A stretch of DNA of 64,000 nucleotides from positions 930,001 through 994,000 of the forward strand of contig NZ_CP090365.1 in the NCBI RefSeq assembly GCF_021432065.1, given 5' to 3'. How positions within the stretch are numbered: the stretch's first letter is position 1; every line of letters starts with the position of its first letter. Origin of the DNA: Photobacterium sp. TLY01. GTDB lineage: Bacteria > Pseudomonadota > Gammaproteobacteria > Enterobacterales > Vibrionaceae. This document shows, one piece after another, positions 18,384-26,424 of this stretch. A program made the translations under genes and the position numbers. The notes beneath the pieces are model-generated. The model did no database searches, had not been told where the DNA came from, and saw nothing but the letters and a program-made list of their open reading frames with translations.

Positions 18384-19052
18384 TCAGAAATACAGCCGAA
18401 CGACTGATTCTGCGACACAACCAGGACGACGGCATCCTTCAATTTCTACGGAAATTTCCTGTACAATTTCCAGGCCACGTTTTATTGGCGTGACAGACTG
18501 AATCTTAGTGCGGGCTCGCACACGGCTGCCTTCTTTAACCGGATACGGGAAACGAACCTGATTTAAACCGTAATTCACCGTCATTTTTGCAGTCGGGAAT
18601 TTCTGGTTGTCAGGATCGACGCTATCGGTCAGCACAGAAAGTAGCGAGAGCGTCAGAAATCCGTGTGCAATTGTTGTCTTAAAGGGGGATTCAAGCTCAG
18701 CACGTTCTGGATCTGTGTGAATCCACTGATGATCATCAGTGACATCAGCAAATCGATTAATGCGCTCTTGATCGACAGTCAGCCAACTGCCAACGTGAAT
18801 CTCTTCTCCCAGCGATGCGAGTAGCTCTTCCATCAGCTTAGCGGCTTCTGGATGAATCTCGATTGCTGCTGTTTTTGGTACAGATTCGCCGTTTGAGGCA
18901 ATATTTTCTGCTTTCACCCAACCTGTAACATGGGCTTTGTTCAGAAATTCAATCCAATAGTCGCGAATTGACGGCGACAGCCAGTCTTTCAGCTCAAATG
19001 GGTGCTTGGCCAAAATTTCACTTTTCTGTTTGAGAAAGTCGACCACTTTCAT
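18384..19052 (-). CDS. MaoC/PhaJ-type hot-dog hydratase
   Basis: This 222-residue protein is predicted to be an (R)-specific enoyl-CoA hydratase. The hydratase motif FADVTDDHQWIHTDPERA supplies the catalytic Asp and His, followed by TIAHGFLTLSLLS. The N-terminal part (1-100) is longer than in simple PhaJ and lacks a clear domain. The start at 19052 (MKVVDFLKQK) has AAAGG upstream; a TTG at 19061 is less likely. It could feed polyhydroxyalkanoate or fatty-acid metabolism, which is inference. Confidence 0.85.
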   Translation of the reverse strand: MKVVDFLKQKSEILAKHPFELKDWLSPSIRDYWIEFLNKAHVTGWVKAENIASNGESVPKTAAIEIHPEAAKLMEELLASLGEEIHVGSWLTVDQERINRFADVTDDHQWIHTDPERAELESPFKTTIAHGFLTLSLLSVLTDSVDPDNQKFPTAKMTVNYGLNQVRFPYPVKEGSRVRARTKIQSVTPIKRGLEIVQEISVEIEGCRRPGCVAESVVRLYF

Positions 19053-19474
19053 GCTTACCAACCTTTATCGTTTTTTCTTCGTATGATTGAGGCGGCATAT
19101 TGAATCTCGGCTTCGCAGCAGCAGGATTAAAATGTGCCCTTGATCTCAAATAACTCATCGGATGAGTTCTCATTATTATAAATCAAATTGATGTCGTCAC
19201 TGTAAAGTGTGCGTCAAATCATACTTTTGCCTTGTAATGTGATCTTGATCACTATGTTTAGCGTGAGGATTCGCCACTGGCTATTGCTGGCTTCAGGTCG
19301 TTGGTTCGGATTCATAGGCTTGTGAGGCTCAATGTGACTGACAACAAACATCTGTTTTTCATCTATGTGATTATAGATTGTCGCAGGAAAAAGAAGTGAA
19401 TAGTGTGCGATTGATACCTGTTTTGACTTTCTTAGATTATACCTACCCTATGACCTGCTTGTGCAGGGGACAGG
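19053..19474. other. Intergenic region, divergent promoters
   Basis: This gap of about 420 bp lies between the divergent MaoC and beta-lactamase-fold genes. AT-rich stretches around 19170-19200 may hold promoters. No gene or structured RNA is evident. Confidence 0.4.
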
Positions 19475-20644
19475 GTGTCAGGTGGGGTTGTGTGCTGTCG
19501 GACCTGGTTGTGGTGTTGTGTGTTCATTTTAAGCATTCGGGGCGCATTAGCAGCCCCGGGTGATGAAATTGTTTTTGCGCTGGATAAATTTGTGAATCAG
19601 GCTGTGACGAGCTCAATCCCTGGCGCATCATTAGCTGTGTTAGTGAATGGTGAGATTCGTTTATTACGCGGTTACGGTGTCACTAAGGTGGGTGGTGATC
19701 AAAAGATCGATTCTGCCACCGTGTTTCCTCTGGCATCGATTTCTAAAACTTTTGCTTCAGCGGCAACAGCTCTGCTCGTTGATCGCGGCCTGATTGAATG
19801 GGATACGCACGTTGTGCCGTACCTTGAAAATGTTAAATTCAGTGATCCGGATTTAGGTAAAGTTGTTACATTGCGAAATGTCTTGTCGCATACGACTGGC
19901 CTGGTACCTCAGGCCTATTCCGACTTACTTGAAAATGATGTGAGCTATCAGCGAATTCTTTCAATCCTCAACAGAGTCAAATTTGTTTGTGAGCCCGGTG
20001 AATGCTACGGGTATCAGAATATTGTCTATAACCTGAGCGCTGACATGATTTCACTGGCATCGGGTATGGAATACAGCCAGTTTGTGACAGAGCATATTTT
20101 TATTCCGCTTCATATGCACAATGCAACGTTTGGCTTAAAGCGTTTTCTGGAGGCTGAAGACAGAGTTGTTCCCCATGTCAGAACCAAGTCAGGCTATGCA
20201 GCTGTTAAACCTGCGCCTTACTATTATGGTGTGCCAGCCGCGGCTGGCGTTAATGCCAGCGCACAGGATCTTGCACAGTGGATGCTGGCTCAGTTTGGTC
20301 AATATCCAGAGGTACTGAGCGCTGATAACCTCACACTTCTGCATAAGCCGTTCATTCGGGCGAATCAGTATCGATATCGGGCAAAGCTGAATAATGTGTA
20401 TTACGGGCTTGGGTGGCGAACATTTGATTATCAAGGCGTGCCTGGATTTGTTCATCACGGTGGCTGGGTGAAGGGGATAAGAACAGAGATGGTTTTTAAT
20501 CCGGCGACTCAGACTGGGATGGTTTTCCTGACCAATTGCGAAACCGATGTGGCGAGAGAAATCGTATTAGAATTTCTGGATTTGTATAAACGCTATATTG
20601 ACCCTGGTATTTCCGGATCTGAAGTAGCAACATCAAGAAATTAA
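19475..20644 (+). CDS. Class C beta-lactamase-fold serine hydrolase
   Basis: This 389-residue exported protein of the beta-lactamase/transpeptidase family (AmpC, esterase EstB and D-aminopeptidase relatives) carries the nucleophile motif SISK in FPLASISKTFASA, the YQN (Y-x-N) motif in CYGYQNIVYN, and HHGGWVKG in the position of the KTG box. The start is probably GTG at 19475; a hydrophobic signal ending ALA-APGDE follows. The replacement of KTG by HHG suggests an esterase or peptidase rather than a true cephalosporinase. Both cysteines in KFVCEPGECYG could form a disulfide. Confidence 0.82.
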   Translation: MSGGVVCCRTWLWCCVFILSIRGALAAPGDEIVFALDKFVNQAVTSSIPGASLAVLVNGEIRLLRGYGVTKVGGDQKIDSATVFPLASISKTFASAATALLVDRGLIEWDTHVVPYLENVKFSDPDLGKVVTLRNVLSHTTGLVPQAYSDLLENDVSYQRILSILNRVKFVCEPGECYGYQNIVYNLSADMISLASGMEYSQFVTEHIFIPLHMHNATFGLKRFLEAEDRVVPHVRTKSGYAAVKPAPYYYGVPAAAGVNASAQDLAQWMLAQFGQYPEVLSADNLTLLHKPFIRANQYRYRAKLNNVYYGLGWRTFDYQGVPGFVHHGGWVKGIRTEMVFNPATQTGMVFLTNCETDVAREIVLEFLDLYKRYIDPGISGSEVATSRN

Positions 20645-20765
20645 AGCGCTTTTTTTGAAATCTGAAGTCTAAAATTTATCTTGGTAATCTCTTGTATTTT
20701 TAAATGTCAGGCGTACACTTCGTTTGAAATTTGCCGGTAATCACTGACGAACTAAGGAGCATAAC

Positions 20766-20981
20766 ATGGCAAAGAAAAAGTGCTGTCAGCACACAGAGCA
20801 GGCCACATCGACTGGCTTTGAAACCGATCATGGTCGCGGAACAATCATGGACAATGCGCTGAAAGCCGTCGTCACCAGTAAAGTTTTCCGTAGCCGAGTT
20901 GAAAAAGCCCGAAAAGGCAAAGGCAGTTTTCAGCGTAAAGCAAAACACGGAGGACGAGAGTCCTGGCCAATCGCTGCTTAA
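20766..20981 (+). CDS. arfA: ArfA alternative ribosome-rescue factor
   Basis: ArfA recruits RF2 to ribosomes stalled on nonstop mRNA when trans-translation fails. This 71-residue protein matches the family core: MDNALKAVVTSKVFRSRVE followed by the basic KARKGKGSFQRKAKHGGRE. The N-terminus is extended by a cysteine- and histidine-bearing segment (MAKKKCCQHTEQ). TAAGGAG precedes the ATG. The last codons and stop lie inside a long terminator hairpin (20958-21005), so most transcripts should lack the stop codon. That is the known device that makes ArfA synthesis respond to tmRNA activity. Confidence 0.93.
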   Translation: MAKKKCCQHTEQATSTGFETDHGRGTIMDNALKAVVTSKVFRSRVEKARKGKGSFQRKAKHGGRESWPIAA

Positions 20982-21010
20982 TGTAAGCATGATTGCCCAG
21001 GACTCTTTTT
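20958..21010 (+). terminator. Terminator hairpin folded over the arfA stop codon
   Basis: The outer arms 20958-20972 and 20991-21005 pair at 14 of 15 positions. The interior TGCTTA-ATG-TAAGCA adds 6 bp, and TTTTT follows at 21006. The arfA TAA (20979-20981) sits at the hairpin tip. Termination or RNase III cutting here would produce a nonstop mRNA. Confidence 0.88.
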
Positions 21011-21109
21011 CAGGTGGAATATTTTTTGACTTCATGGTCAGGAAATGATTGTCAGGCATAGTTATCCGATTTACTCTGTCTGTCTTGTTCATTAGAAGGG
21101 AATCTGGGA

Positions 21110-21895
21110 ATGAAAAAGCTTTGGTTTGGTTTATTTGCTCTGTGCCTGCTGAATATGTCGCAGGCTGTTGCACAGGAAAAGGTGTTGGTTTTTGCTGCGT
21201 CTTCGCTCACCAATGCGCTGAGTGAATTGGCAGAAAGTTATGAAGATGCCAGTGGCGATGATATTGTGCTTTCGTTTGCATCTTCTTCAACCCTTGCCCG
21301 CCAGTTGGCTCAGGGCGCACCCGCGGATTTGTACCTGTCAGCAAATACCAAGTGGATGGATTATGCAGCAGAGCAGCAAGTAATCAATTCTGAGTCACGC
21401 AAAGATTTACTGCACAATCGGTTAGTTCTGGTGACACATCAGTCTGAATCGGTGGATTCAGTCGCGCTAGATAGCTCGTGGAATATCAGCAAAGCATTAA
21501 TGGGTAGCCGACTCGCCGTTGGCGACCCGAATCATGTACCGGCTGGCATTTATGCACAAGAGGCCCTGACATCATTGGGACTTTGGCAACAAGCCGAACC
21601 TTTACTGGCGAGAGCGAACAATGTTCGAGCGGCGCTCTTACTGGTGGAAAGGCAGGAAGCAAAGTTTGGTATTGTTTATCAGACAGATGCTCAGGTGGCG
21701 AAAAACGTCAAAGTTGTTGCCCACTTTCCAGAGCAAAGCCATCAGCCAATTACCTATCCGGTTGCATTAACCCAGCAGACACCATCGAAATCGGCGCAGG
21801 GATTTTATGACTACCTACAGACGTCTGATGCGGCTGAGGTGTTTCAGCGTTACGGTTTTTCAGTCAATGAACCAAGGGGAAGTGTGTCATTCTGA
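21110..21895 (+). CDS. modA: ModA molybdate-binding periplasmic protein
   Basis: This 261-residue solute-binding protein of the molybdate ABC importer has a signal peptide (ends QAVA-QEK). It then carries family motifs VFAASSLTNALSELAESYE, FASSSTLARQLAQGAPADLYLSA and GDPNHVPAGIYAQEAL. The serines in AASSL and SSST are the oxyanion ligands. AAGGGA precedes the ATG. It is first in modABC, 8 nt before modB. I looked for a ModE operator upstream and found nothing convincing. Confidence 0.94.
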   Translation: MKKLWFGLFALCLLNMSQAVAQEKVLVFAASSLTNALSELAESYEDASGDDIVLSFASSSTLARQLAQGAPADLYLSANTKWMDYAAEQQVINSESRKDLLHNRLVLVTHQSESVDSVALDSSWNISKALMGSRLAVGDPNHVPAGIYAQEALTSLGLWQQAEPLLARANNVRAALLLVERQEAKFGIVYQTDAQVAKNVKVVAHFPEQSHQPITYPVALTQQTPSKSAQGFYDYLQTSDAAEVFQRYGFSVNEPRGSVSF

Positions 21896-21903
21896 GTCAT
21901 CCC

Positions 21904-22602
21904 ATGGATACCTTTACCTTAACCGACTATGAAGTCACTGCACTACAACTGAGTTTGAAAGTTGCATTCACTGCAGTGATTGTCAGTCTGCCGGCAGGCA
22001 TTGGTTGTGCCTGGCTATTGGCGAGAGGGCAATTTTGGGGAAAATCCCTGTTGGATGGTTTGGTGCATTTGCCTTTAGTACTTCCTCCGGTTGTGATCGG
22101 TTACCTGCTGCTCGTCATGATGGGACGACAGGGTGTGATTGGCGCTTATCTGTACGATTGGTTTGGCATCACGTTTGGGTTTAGCTGGCGTGGCGCCGTT
22201 CTGGCTGTCGCTGTGGTTGCTTTTCCATTAATGGTAAGAGCAATACGGCTTGCACTGGAAAATGTCGATCCCAAATTAGAGCAGGCGGCACGCACGCTCG
22301 GGGCTAGCCCTGTCAAAGTCTTTCTGACCATCACTCTGCCATTGATGTTGCCGGGCATACTGACCGGCACTGTCCTTGCCTTTGCGCGGGCACTGGGTGA
22401 ATTTGGTGCCACCATCACTTTTGTCTCGAATATACCCGGCGAAACGCAAACGATCCCTCTGGCCATGTTTTCCTTCATTGAAACACCGGGAGCGGAAGCA
22501 GAAGCCGCCCGCCTGTGCGTGATCGCCATTATGATTGCTCTGTTGTCATTAGTGATCGCAGAGTGGCTGGCCCGTGCAGCACGAAAAAGAGTGGGTCACT
22601 GA
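21904..22602 (+). CDS. modB: ModB molybdate permease
   Basis: This 232-residue inner-membrane permease has five to six hydrophobic helices. The EAA-type loop is LEQAARTLGASPVKVFLTITLPLMLPG, followed by GTVLAFARALGEFGATITF, which is characteristic of molybdate/sulfate permeases. The stop TGA overlaps the modC ATG by one base, so the subunits are co-translated. Confidence 0.94.
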   Translation: MDTFTLTDYEVTALQLSLKVAFTAVIVSLPAGIGCAWLLARGQFWGKSLLDGLVHLPLVLPPVVIGYLLLVMMGRQGVIGAYLYDWFGITFGFSWRGAVLAVAVVAFPLMVRAIRLALENVDPKLEQAARTLGASPVKVFLTITLPLMLPGILTGTVLAFARALGEFGATITFVSNIPGETQTIPLAMFSFIETPGAEAEAARLCVIAIMIALLSLVIAEWLARAARKRVGH

Positions 22603-23687
22603 TGCTAGCGCTGAATTTTGTCAAGCAACTTGGACAAACCCGACTGGATGTTGACTTGTGCTTACCTGCGTCGGGCATTATTGCTATTTTTGGCCGCTCT
22701 GGCGCGGGTAAAACCTCTTTTATCAATATCGTCAGTGGCCTGAGTAAACCCGATGAAGGCCATATTGCATTTGGCGAGCACGTGCTTTGTGATACTTGGC
22801 AGGGGATTCATTTACCACCGGAAAAGCGCCGGATTGGCTATGTTTTTCAGGATGCCCGATTGTTTCCGCACTATACCGTGAAAGGAAATCTGCTTTATGG
22901 TAACCACGGAAAGCCTGACCCGGAACTGTTCAGTGAAGTCGTTCAACTGCTGGATATATCGCATTTATTGACTCGTTATCCTGCCAGTTTATCTGGCGGT
23001 GAGAAGCAGCGTGTTGCCATTGGCCGCGCGTTACTGAGTAAGCCCGATATGTTGCTGATGGATGAGCCCTTAGCCTCGCTGGATTTACCGCGAAAACAAG
23101 AGTTGATGCCTTATCTGGAATCGTTAGCGAAAAGTGTCAGCATTCCTGTACTTTATGTCAGCCACAGCCTGGATGAGATACTTCGCCTGGCAGATCATAT
23201 GGTGGTGCTGGATCAGGGCAAGGTGATTGGGAATGGCGCACTGACAGATGTATGGGCCTCCTCTGTGATGCGTCCCTGGCTCAGCGCCAGAGAACAAAGC
23301 TCAGTGTTGCAGCTAAAAGTCACCGAACATCATCCTTCCTATCCGTTGACCCAGCTTTGTATCGGACCCGATCTGCCGCTGTGGGTCAGCCGAGTGCGCC
23401 GGCCTGCCGGGGATATGGTCAGGGTGAGAATTCACGCCAATGACATTTCCGTTACCAGAATCAAACCCGTGCAGACCAGCATACGTAATGTGTTGCCTGT
23501 CACCGTCGAAGGCATAGAGCCACATCAATACCACGCTGATATCGTGGTGATTCGTTTAGCGATTGGCACCTCAATACTGACGGCGAACATCACGCCCTGG
23601 GCGGCAGATGAGCTGAACCTTCAGGTTGGCGATAAGCTGTATGCGCAGATCAAAGGCGTCAGTCTCAGCCAGCAGGATCTGGCCTGA
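22602..23687 (+). CDS. modC: ModC molybdate ABC ATPase
   Basis: This 361-residue ATPase has Walker A GRSGAGKTS, signature LSGGEKQRVAIGRAL, Walker B LLMDEPLASLD and switch histidine VSHSLDE. The C-terminal TOBE/mop domain (about 290-361, RVRIHANDISVTRI) binds oxyanion and gives feedback control. The start at 22602 (MLALNFVKQL) abuts modB; the longer frame to 22515 would lie within modB. Confidence 0.94.
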   Translation: MLALNFVKQLGQTRLDVDLCLPASGIIAIFGRSGAGKTSFINIVSGLSKPDEGHIAFGEHVLCDTWQGIHLPPEKRRIGYVFQDARLFPHYTVKGNLLYGNHGKPDPELFSEVVQLLDISHLLTRYPASLSGGEKQRVAIGRALLSKPDMLLMDEPLASLDLPRKQELMPYLESLAKSVSIPVLYVSHSLDEILRLADHMVVLDQGKVIGNGALTDVWASSVMRPWLSAREQSSVLQLKVTEHHPSYPLTQLCIGPDLPLWVSRVRRPAGDMVRVRIHANDISVTRIKPVQTSIRNVLPVTVEGIEPHQYHADIVVIRLAIGTSILTANITPWAADELNLQVGDKLYAQIKGVSLSQQDLA

Positions 23688-24102
23688 GTCGCCAACTGCT
23701 TGGTGTTCTAATCATCGTCTCATTTTCCCTGTGAATATCTTGCTTGCACCAATTTGCTGCGTGCGTTTTTTGTCAGAATCGAACAAAAAATAATCACCTT
23801 GTGTTGTGTGTATTTTGAACAATGTACGGGTGGTTTATCTGCTTGTTTCATGAAGATTAAGTTCGGCAGTGTGCTTAAAAACTGGCATATTTTTGTGTCA
23901 AATGATTGTCAGAATGTGCATTTTTTAAACGCCAACTATTGCTAGCAGATGTTCGCAGTCAGTATATTCCTCTCCCGTTGTTGGCTGATTTTATCTTTGC
24001 ATCTGTAAAGATTACTTATTGCAGAGACTTATCCCTGGCTACTGATTGTTTTGGCCTCTGCGTTATAAATCAGGATCTTATTATTATTAAGTGGATGTAC
24101 CC
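23688..24102. other. 415-bp intergenic region
   Basis: This AT-rich gap between modC and the CAP-domain lipoprotein must contain the latter's promoter. Short frames in it lack codon structure. I see no terminator of good quality after modC. Confidence 0.4.
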
Positions 24103-24777
24103 ATGCGAATTATTTCAGTTTTGATTCTATCTGTGTTTGCTCTTGTCGGATGTGGCGGTTCGGACGGCGGTTCAGGTAACAACTCGACTTCTCATAATGG
24201 TTCTACAGTCTCAAATGGCGGTTCTTCAGAGCGACCAACCACTGAAGATGGCGGTCAGACGACAGGTGGATCTACCGGCTCAGGCTCAAACACCGGCAGC
24301 TCCAACACAGGCGGCTCAGATCAAACAGGCACTGGCTCAGATACAGGCAGCTCAGATCAATCCTTGGCTGATGAAATGTTGACAGCGGTGAATGCTGCGC
24401 GTGCCCAGGGTCAGACTTGTGGTAGCACTTGGATGCCAGCCGTCGGCCCCCTGACATGGGATGCCACGTTAGAGCACACGGCCTACCTGCATTCCAGTGA
24501 TATGGCCAACTATGACTATTTCAGCCATACAGGCCTGGATAAATCATCGCCTAGCCAGCGTGTGACCGAACAGGGATACAACTGGAAAACTGTGGGTGAG
24601 AATATTGCGGCAGGTCAGAAGACGGTATCTGCGGTGATGCAGGGCTGGCTGAAAAGTGAAGGGCATTGCAAAAACATCATGAACGGCAGTTTCACCCAGA
24701 TGGGCGCTGCGTCTGATACGAACTCAGGCAGTACCTACGGTATTTACTGGACTCAGGTGTTCGCTTCACCAAAGTAA
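24103..24777 (+). CDS. CAP/SCP-domain lipoprotein
   Basis: This 224-residue surface or periplasmic lipoprotein has the signal MRIISVLILSVFALVGC lipidated at Cys17. A low-complexity Gly/Ser/Thr linker (about 20-92) is followed by a CAP (PR-1-like) domain. The domain contains LHSSDMANYDYFSHTG, VGENIAAG and NGSFTQMGAAS, the last with the usual late CAP strand. Two cysteines (QTCGS and GHCKN) probably form a disulfide. The ATG at 24103 is preferred because it starts the signal directly. Function in bacteria is poorly known; binding or hydrolase roles are both possible. Confidence 0.87.
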   Translation: MRIISVLILSVFALVGCGGSDGGSGNNSTSHNGSTVSNGGSSERPTTEDGGQTTGGSTGSGSNTGSSNTGGSDQTGTGSDTGSSDQSLADEMLTAVNAARAQGQTCGSTWMPAVGPLTWDATLEHTAYLHSSDMANYDYFSHTGLDKSSPSQRVTEQGYNWKTVGENIAAGQKTVSAVMQGWLKSEGHCKNIMNGSFTQMGAASDTNSGSTYGIYWTQVFASPK

Positions 24778-24791
24778 ATAGCAAAGAGTAA

Positions 24792-24830
24792 AGCCAAACT
24801 TGCCTGGACATTACCGGGCAAAGTTTGGCT
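24792..24830. terminator. Hairpin terminator after the CAP lipoprotein
   Basis: AGCCAAACTTGCC pairs with GGCAAAGTTTGGCT with one bulge, followed by ATTTTCG. It is probably used in the plus direction. Confidence 0.7.
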
Positions 24831-24840
24831 ATTTTCGTTG

Positions 24841-24894
24841 ATGCTATTGATGCTATTGATGCTATTGATGCTATTGATGCTATTGATGCCATTG
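24841..24894. repeat. 9-bp tandem repeat, six units
   Basis: Five exact units of ATGCTATTG are followed by one variant, ATGCCATTG. The array overlaps the 3' end of the minus-strand lipoprotein gene, whose TAG is within the fifth unit. Confidence 0.95.
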
Positions 24895-25434
24895 CTGGTA
24901 AGCCGCAATACAGCGGATCTGAGGAAGTTTATCTTTCAGCACATTATCAAAGCCGCTTTGCTTATAATTTCTGAGCTCAACATTGTATTTAGCTGTGGCT
25001 AGATCATAGTTGTTGGAATGGAGTATAGAACCGGCACAGGTTTTTTTATACTGATCCCAGTCACTGTAATACTTCACATAAAATGTCTGGATCCAAGCGC
25101 CTCCGGAATTATCCTCACCACCAGTTATTTTCTTATTGATGATACGCTCGGCATAATATTCCCAAGTACCATCGTCAAAAATTGTAAACTGAGCTGGATT
25201 ATCGTATTCCAGATTTTCACGGAAATAGGCCACATTGGTAAATTGAAAGACCGGATTTTTGGTGTTGGGCTTTTTATCGGTTCTTGCCGGCAAATAAATG
25301 TCCATCGTCTTATCGATGGGCGAGGCTGTAGGGGCTTGCGTGCTGGTTTCATCGTCACCTGAACTGCAACCTTGCAGTAATATCAGGCCCAGAACAGTAA
25401 AGGATGTGATGAAAATACTGCGATTGTAAGACAT
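24880..25434 (-). CDS. Lipoprotein of unknown function
   Basis: This 184-residue lipoprotein has the signal MSYNRSIFITSFTVLGLILLQGC with lipidation near Cys23. The start at 25434 is supported by AGGAG; the frame to 25491 adds residues before the signal. The mature part contains QFTIFDDGTWEYYAERI and a pair of cysteines (KKTCAGS and QIRCIAAY). I do not recognise a domain. The C-terminus QWHQ and the stop codon lie in a 9-bp tandem repeat, so the end of the protein may vary between strains. Confidence 0.72.
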   Translation of the reverse strand: MSYNRSIFITSFTVLGLILLQGCSSGDDETSTQAPTASPIDKTMDIYLPARTDKKPNTKNPVFQFTNVAYFRENLEYDNPAQFTIFDDGTWEYYAERIINKKITGGEDNSGGAWIQTFYVKYYSDWDQYKKTCAGSILHSNNYDLATAKYNVELRNYKQSGFDNVLKDKLPQIRCIAAYQQWHQ

Positions 25435-25635
25435 GAAAATTCTCCTACGATGGTTATGCATCTGCATAAATCTCAACGTATGCAATGTCATCTTTGAGAA
25501 TATCGGTAACGTCTCGTTTGTGACGTATCAACACTGAGACGCCAAGGACTTCTTCTGGACTCAACAAAGAAGTGTGTGACTTTACAGTAAGCTGGCCAGA
25601 ACGGTGGCTGAGTCCATTTCGCAATAAACCCTCCT

Positions 25636-26424
25636 TTATTTTATACCCTGCCAGAATGACAGTGAGTAACGGCAAACCCAGTCGGGGTCATCAAGGGGTA
25701 AGTCATGGCCGGCACTTGGGTGTATGTGTATGGGGCATTGCCAGTACTGGGCAAGCGTACGGCTGCAAGAAACATCGACCAGCTCGTCATGCTGCGAAGC
25801 AAGCAGTAATACGGGTTTATCCGGAACATCTTTATATCTGAAGCTCAAAGCCGCATTCAGTTGCCTGAGCAGATTACTCCTTTGGATAGGACATTCTTTG
25901 CGCCATCGAATCCATGTTTTCAGTGTGTCAGGATCTTCGGGGTACATGTTTGAGGTCATACGAAGAATGTATTTTTCCTGCTCTTCGGGTTTGCTCATCA
26001 TCAATCTGATGATATTGGGGTACTGCCGCCACCGTAATCGCTTATAAAAGGGGGATTGTTTGCCATCACTGGTATTGAGCAGCACCAGTGATTTTACTTC
26101 CTCCGGGTACAATCTTGCCCACTCAAGCGCAATCATCCCTCCCATAGAAATCGCCAGCAGATCATAGGTGCCGGCTTCTATTTTATTTTCCGTTTCGAGT
26201 TCCCGGGCGTGTAAAAAATGTAACTGCTGATGGAGGTCATCAACCATGGCACTGATGGTGGAGGGGGACGTCTCAAGAAACCGCTGACCGTTACCGGCCA
26301 GATCCAACGCGATCACTTTACGGAAAGGAAAGTGTGATCTTAATTGTTGGGTGAAATTGCCCCAGTGCCTTTGCTCGCGAAGTAAGCCTCGCAAAAGGAT
26401 AATAGGTCGTTGGCAGTGAGTCAT
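25636..26424 (-). CDS. Alpha/beta hydrolase
   Basis: This 262-residue cytosolic hydrolase has the oxyanion region IILLRGLLREQRHWG, nucleophile elbow AISMGGMIALEW, a late aspartate in ASQHDELVDV and the catalytic histidine in SAGHDLPLDD. The order and spacing match alpha/beta hydrolases such as BioH or esterase relatives. The start overlaps the stop of the upstream M14 peptidase gene as ATGA, so the two are translated together and may act on one substrate. Substrate unknown. Confidence 0.85.
   Translation of the reverse strand: MTHCQRPIILLRGLLREQRHWGNFTQQLRSHFPFRKVIALDLAGNGQRFLETSPSTISAMVDDLHQQLHFLHARELETENKIEAGTYDLLAISMGGMIALEWARLYPEEVKSLVLLNTSDGKQSPFYKRLRWRQYPNIIRLMMSKPEEQEKYILRMTSNMYPEDPDTLKTWIRWRKECPIQRSNLLRQLNAALSFRYKDVPDKPVLLLASQHDELVDVSCSRTLAQYWQCPIHIHPSAGHDLPLDDPDWVCRYSLSFWQGIK

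Noticed and set aside
21011-21109. ModE operator upstream of modA
   Set aside because: I looked for the palindromic ModE box and found only weak half-matches.
24841-24894. Short regular repeats as a possible CRISPR array
   Set aside because: Units are 9 bp without spacers and no cas genes are present; it is a simple tandem repeat.
25454-25675. 73-codon minus-strand frame between the lipoprotein and hydrolase genes
   Set aside because: It overlaps the 3' end of the hydrolase gene and lacks an RBS or a recognisable sequence.
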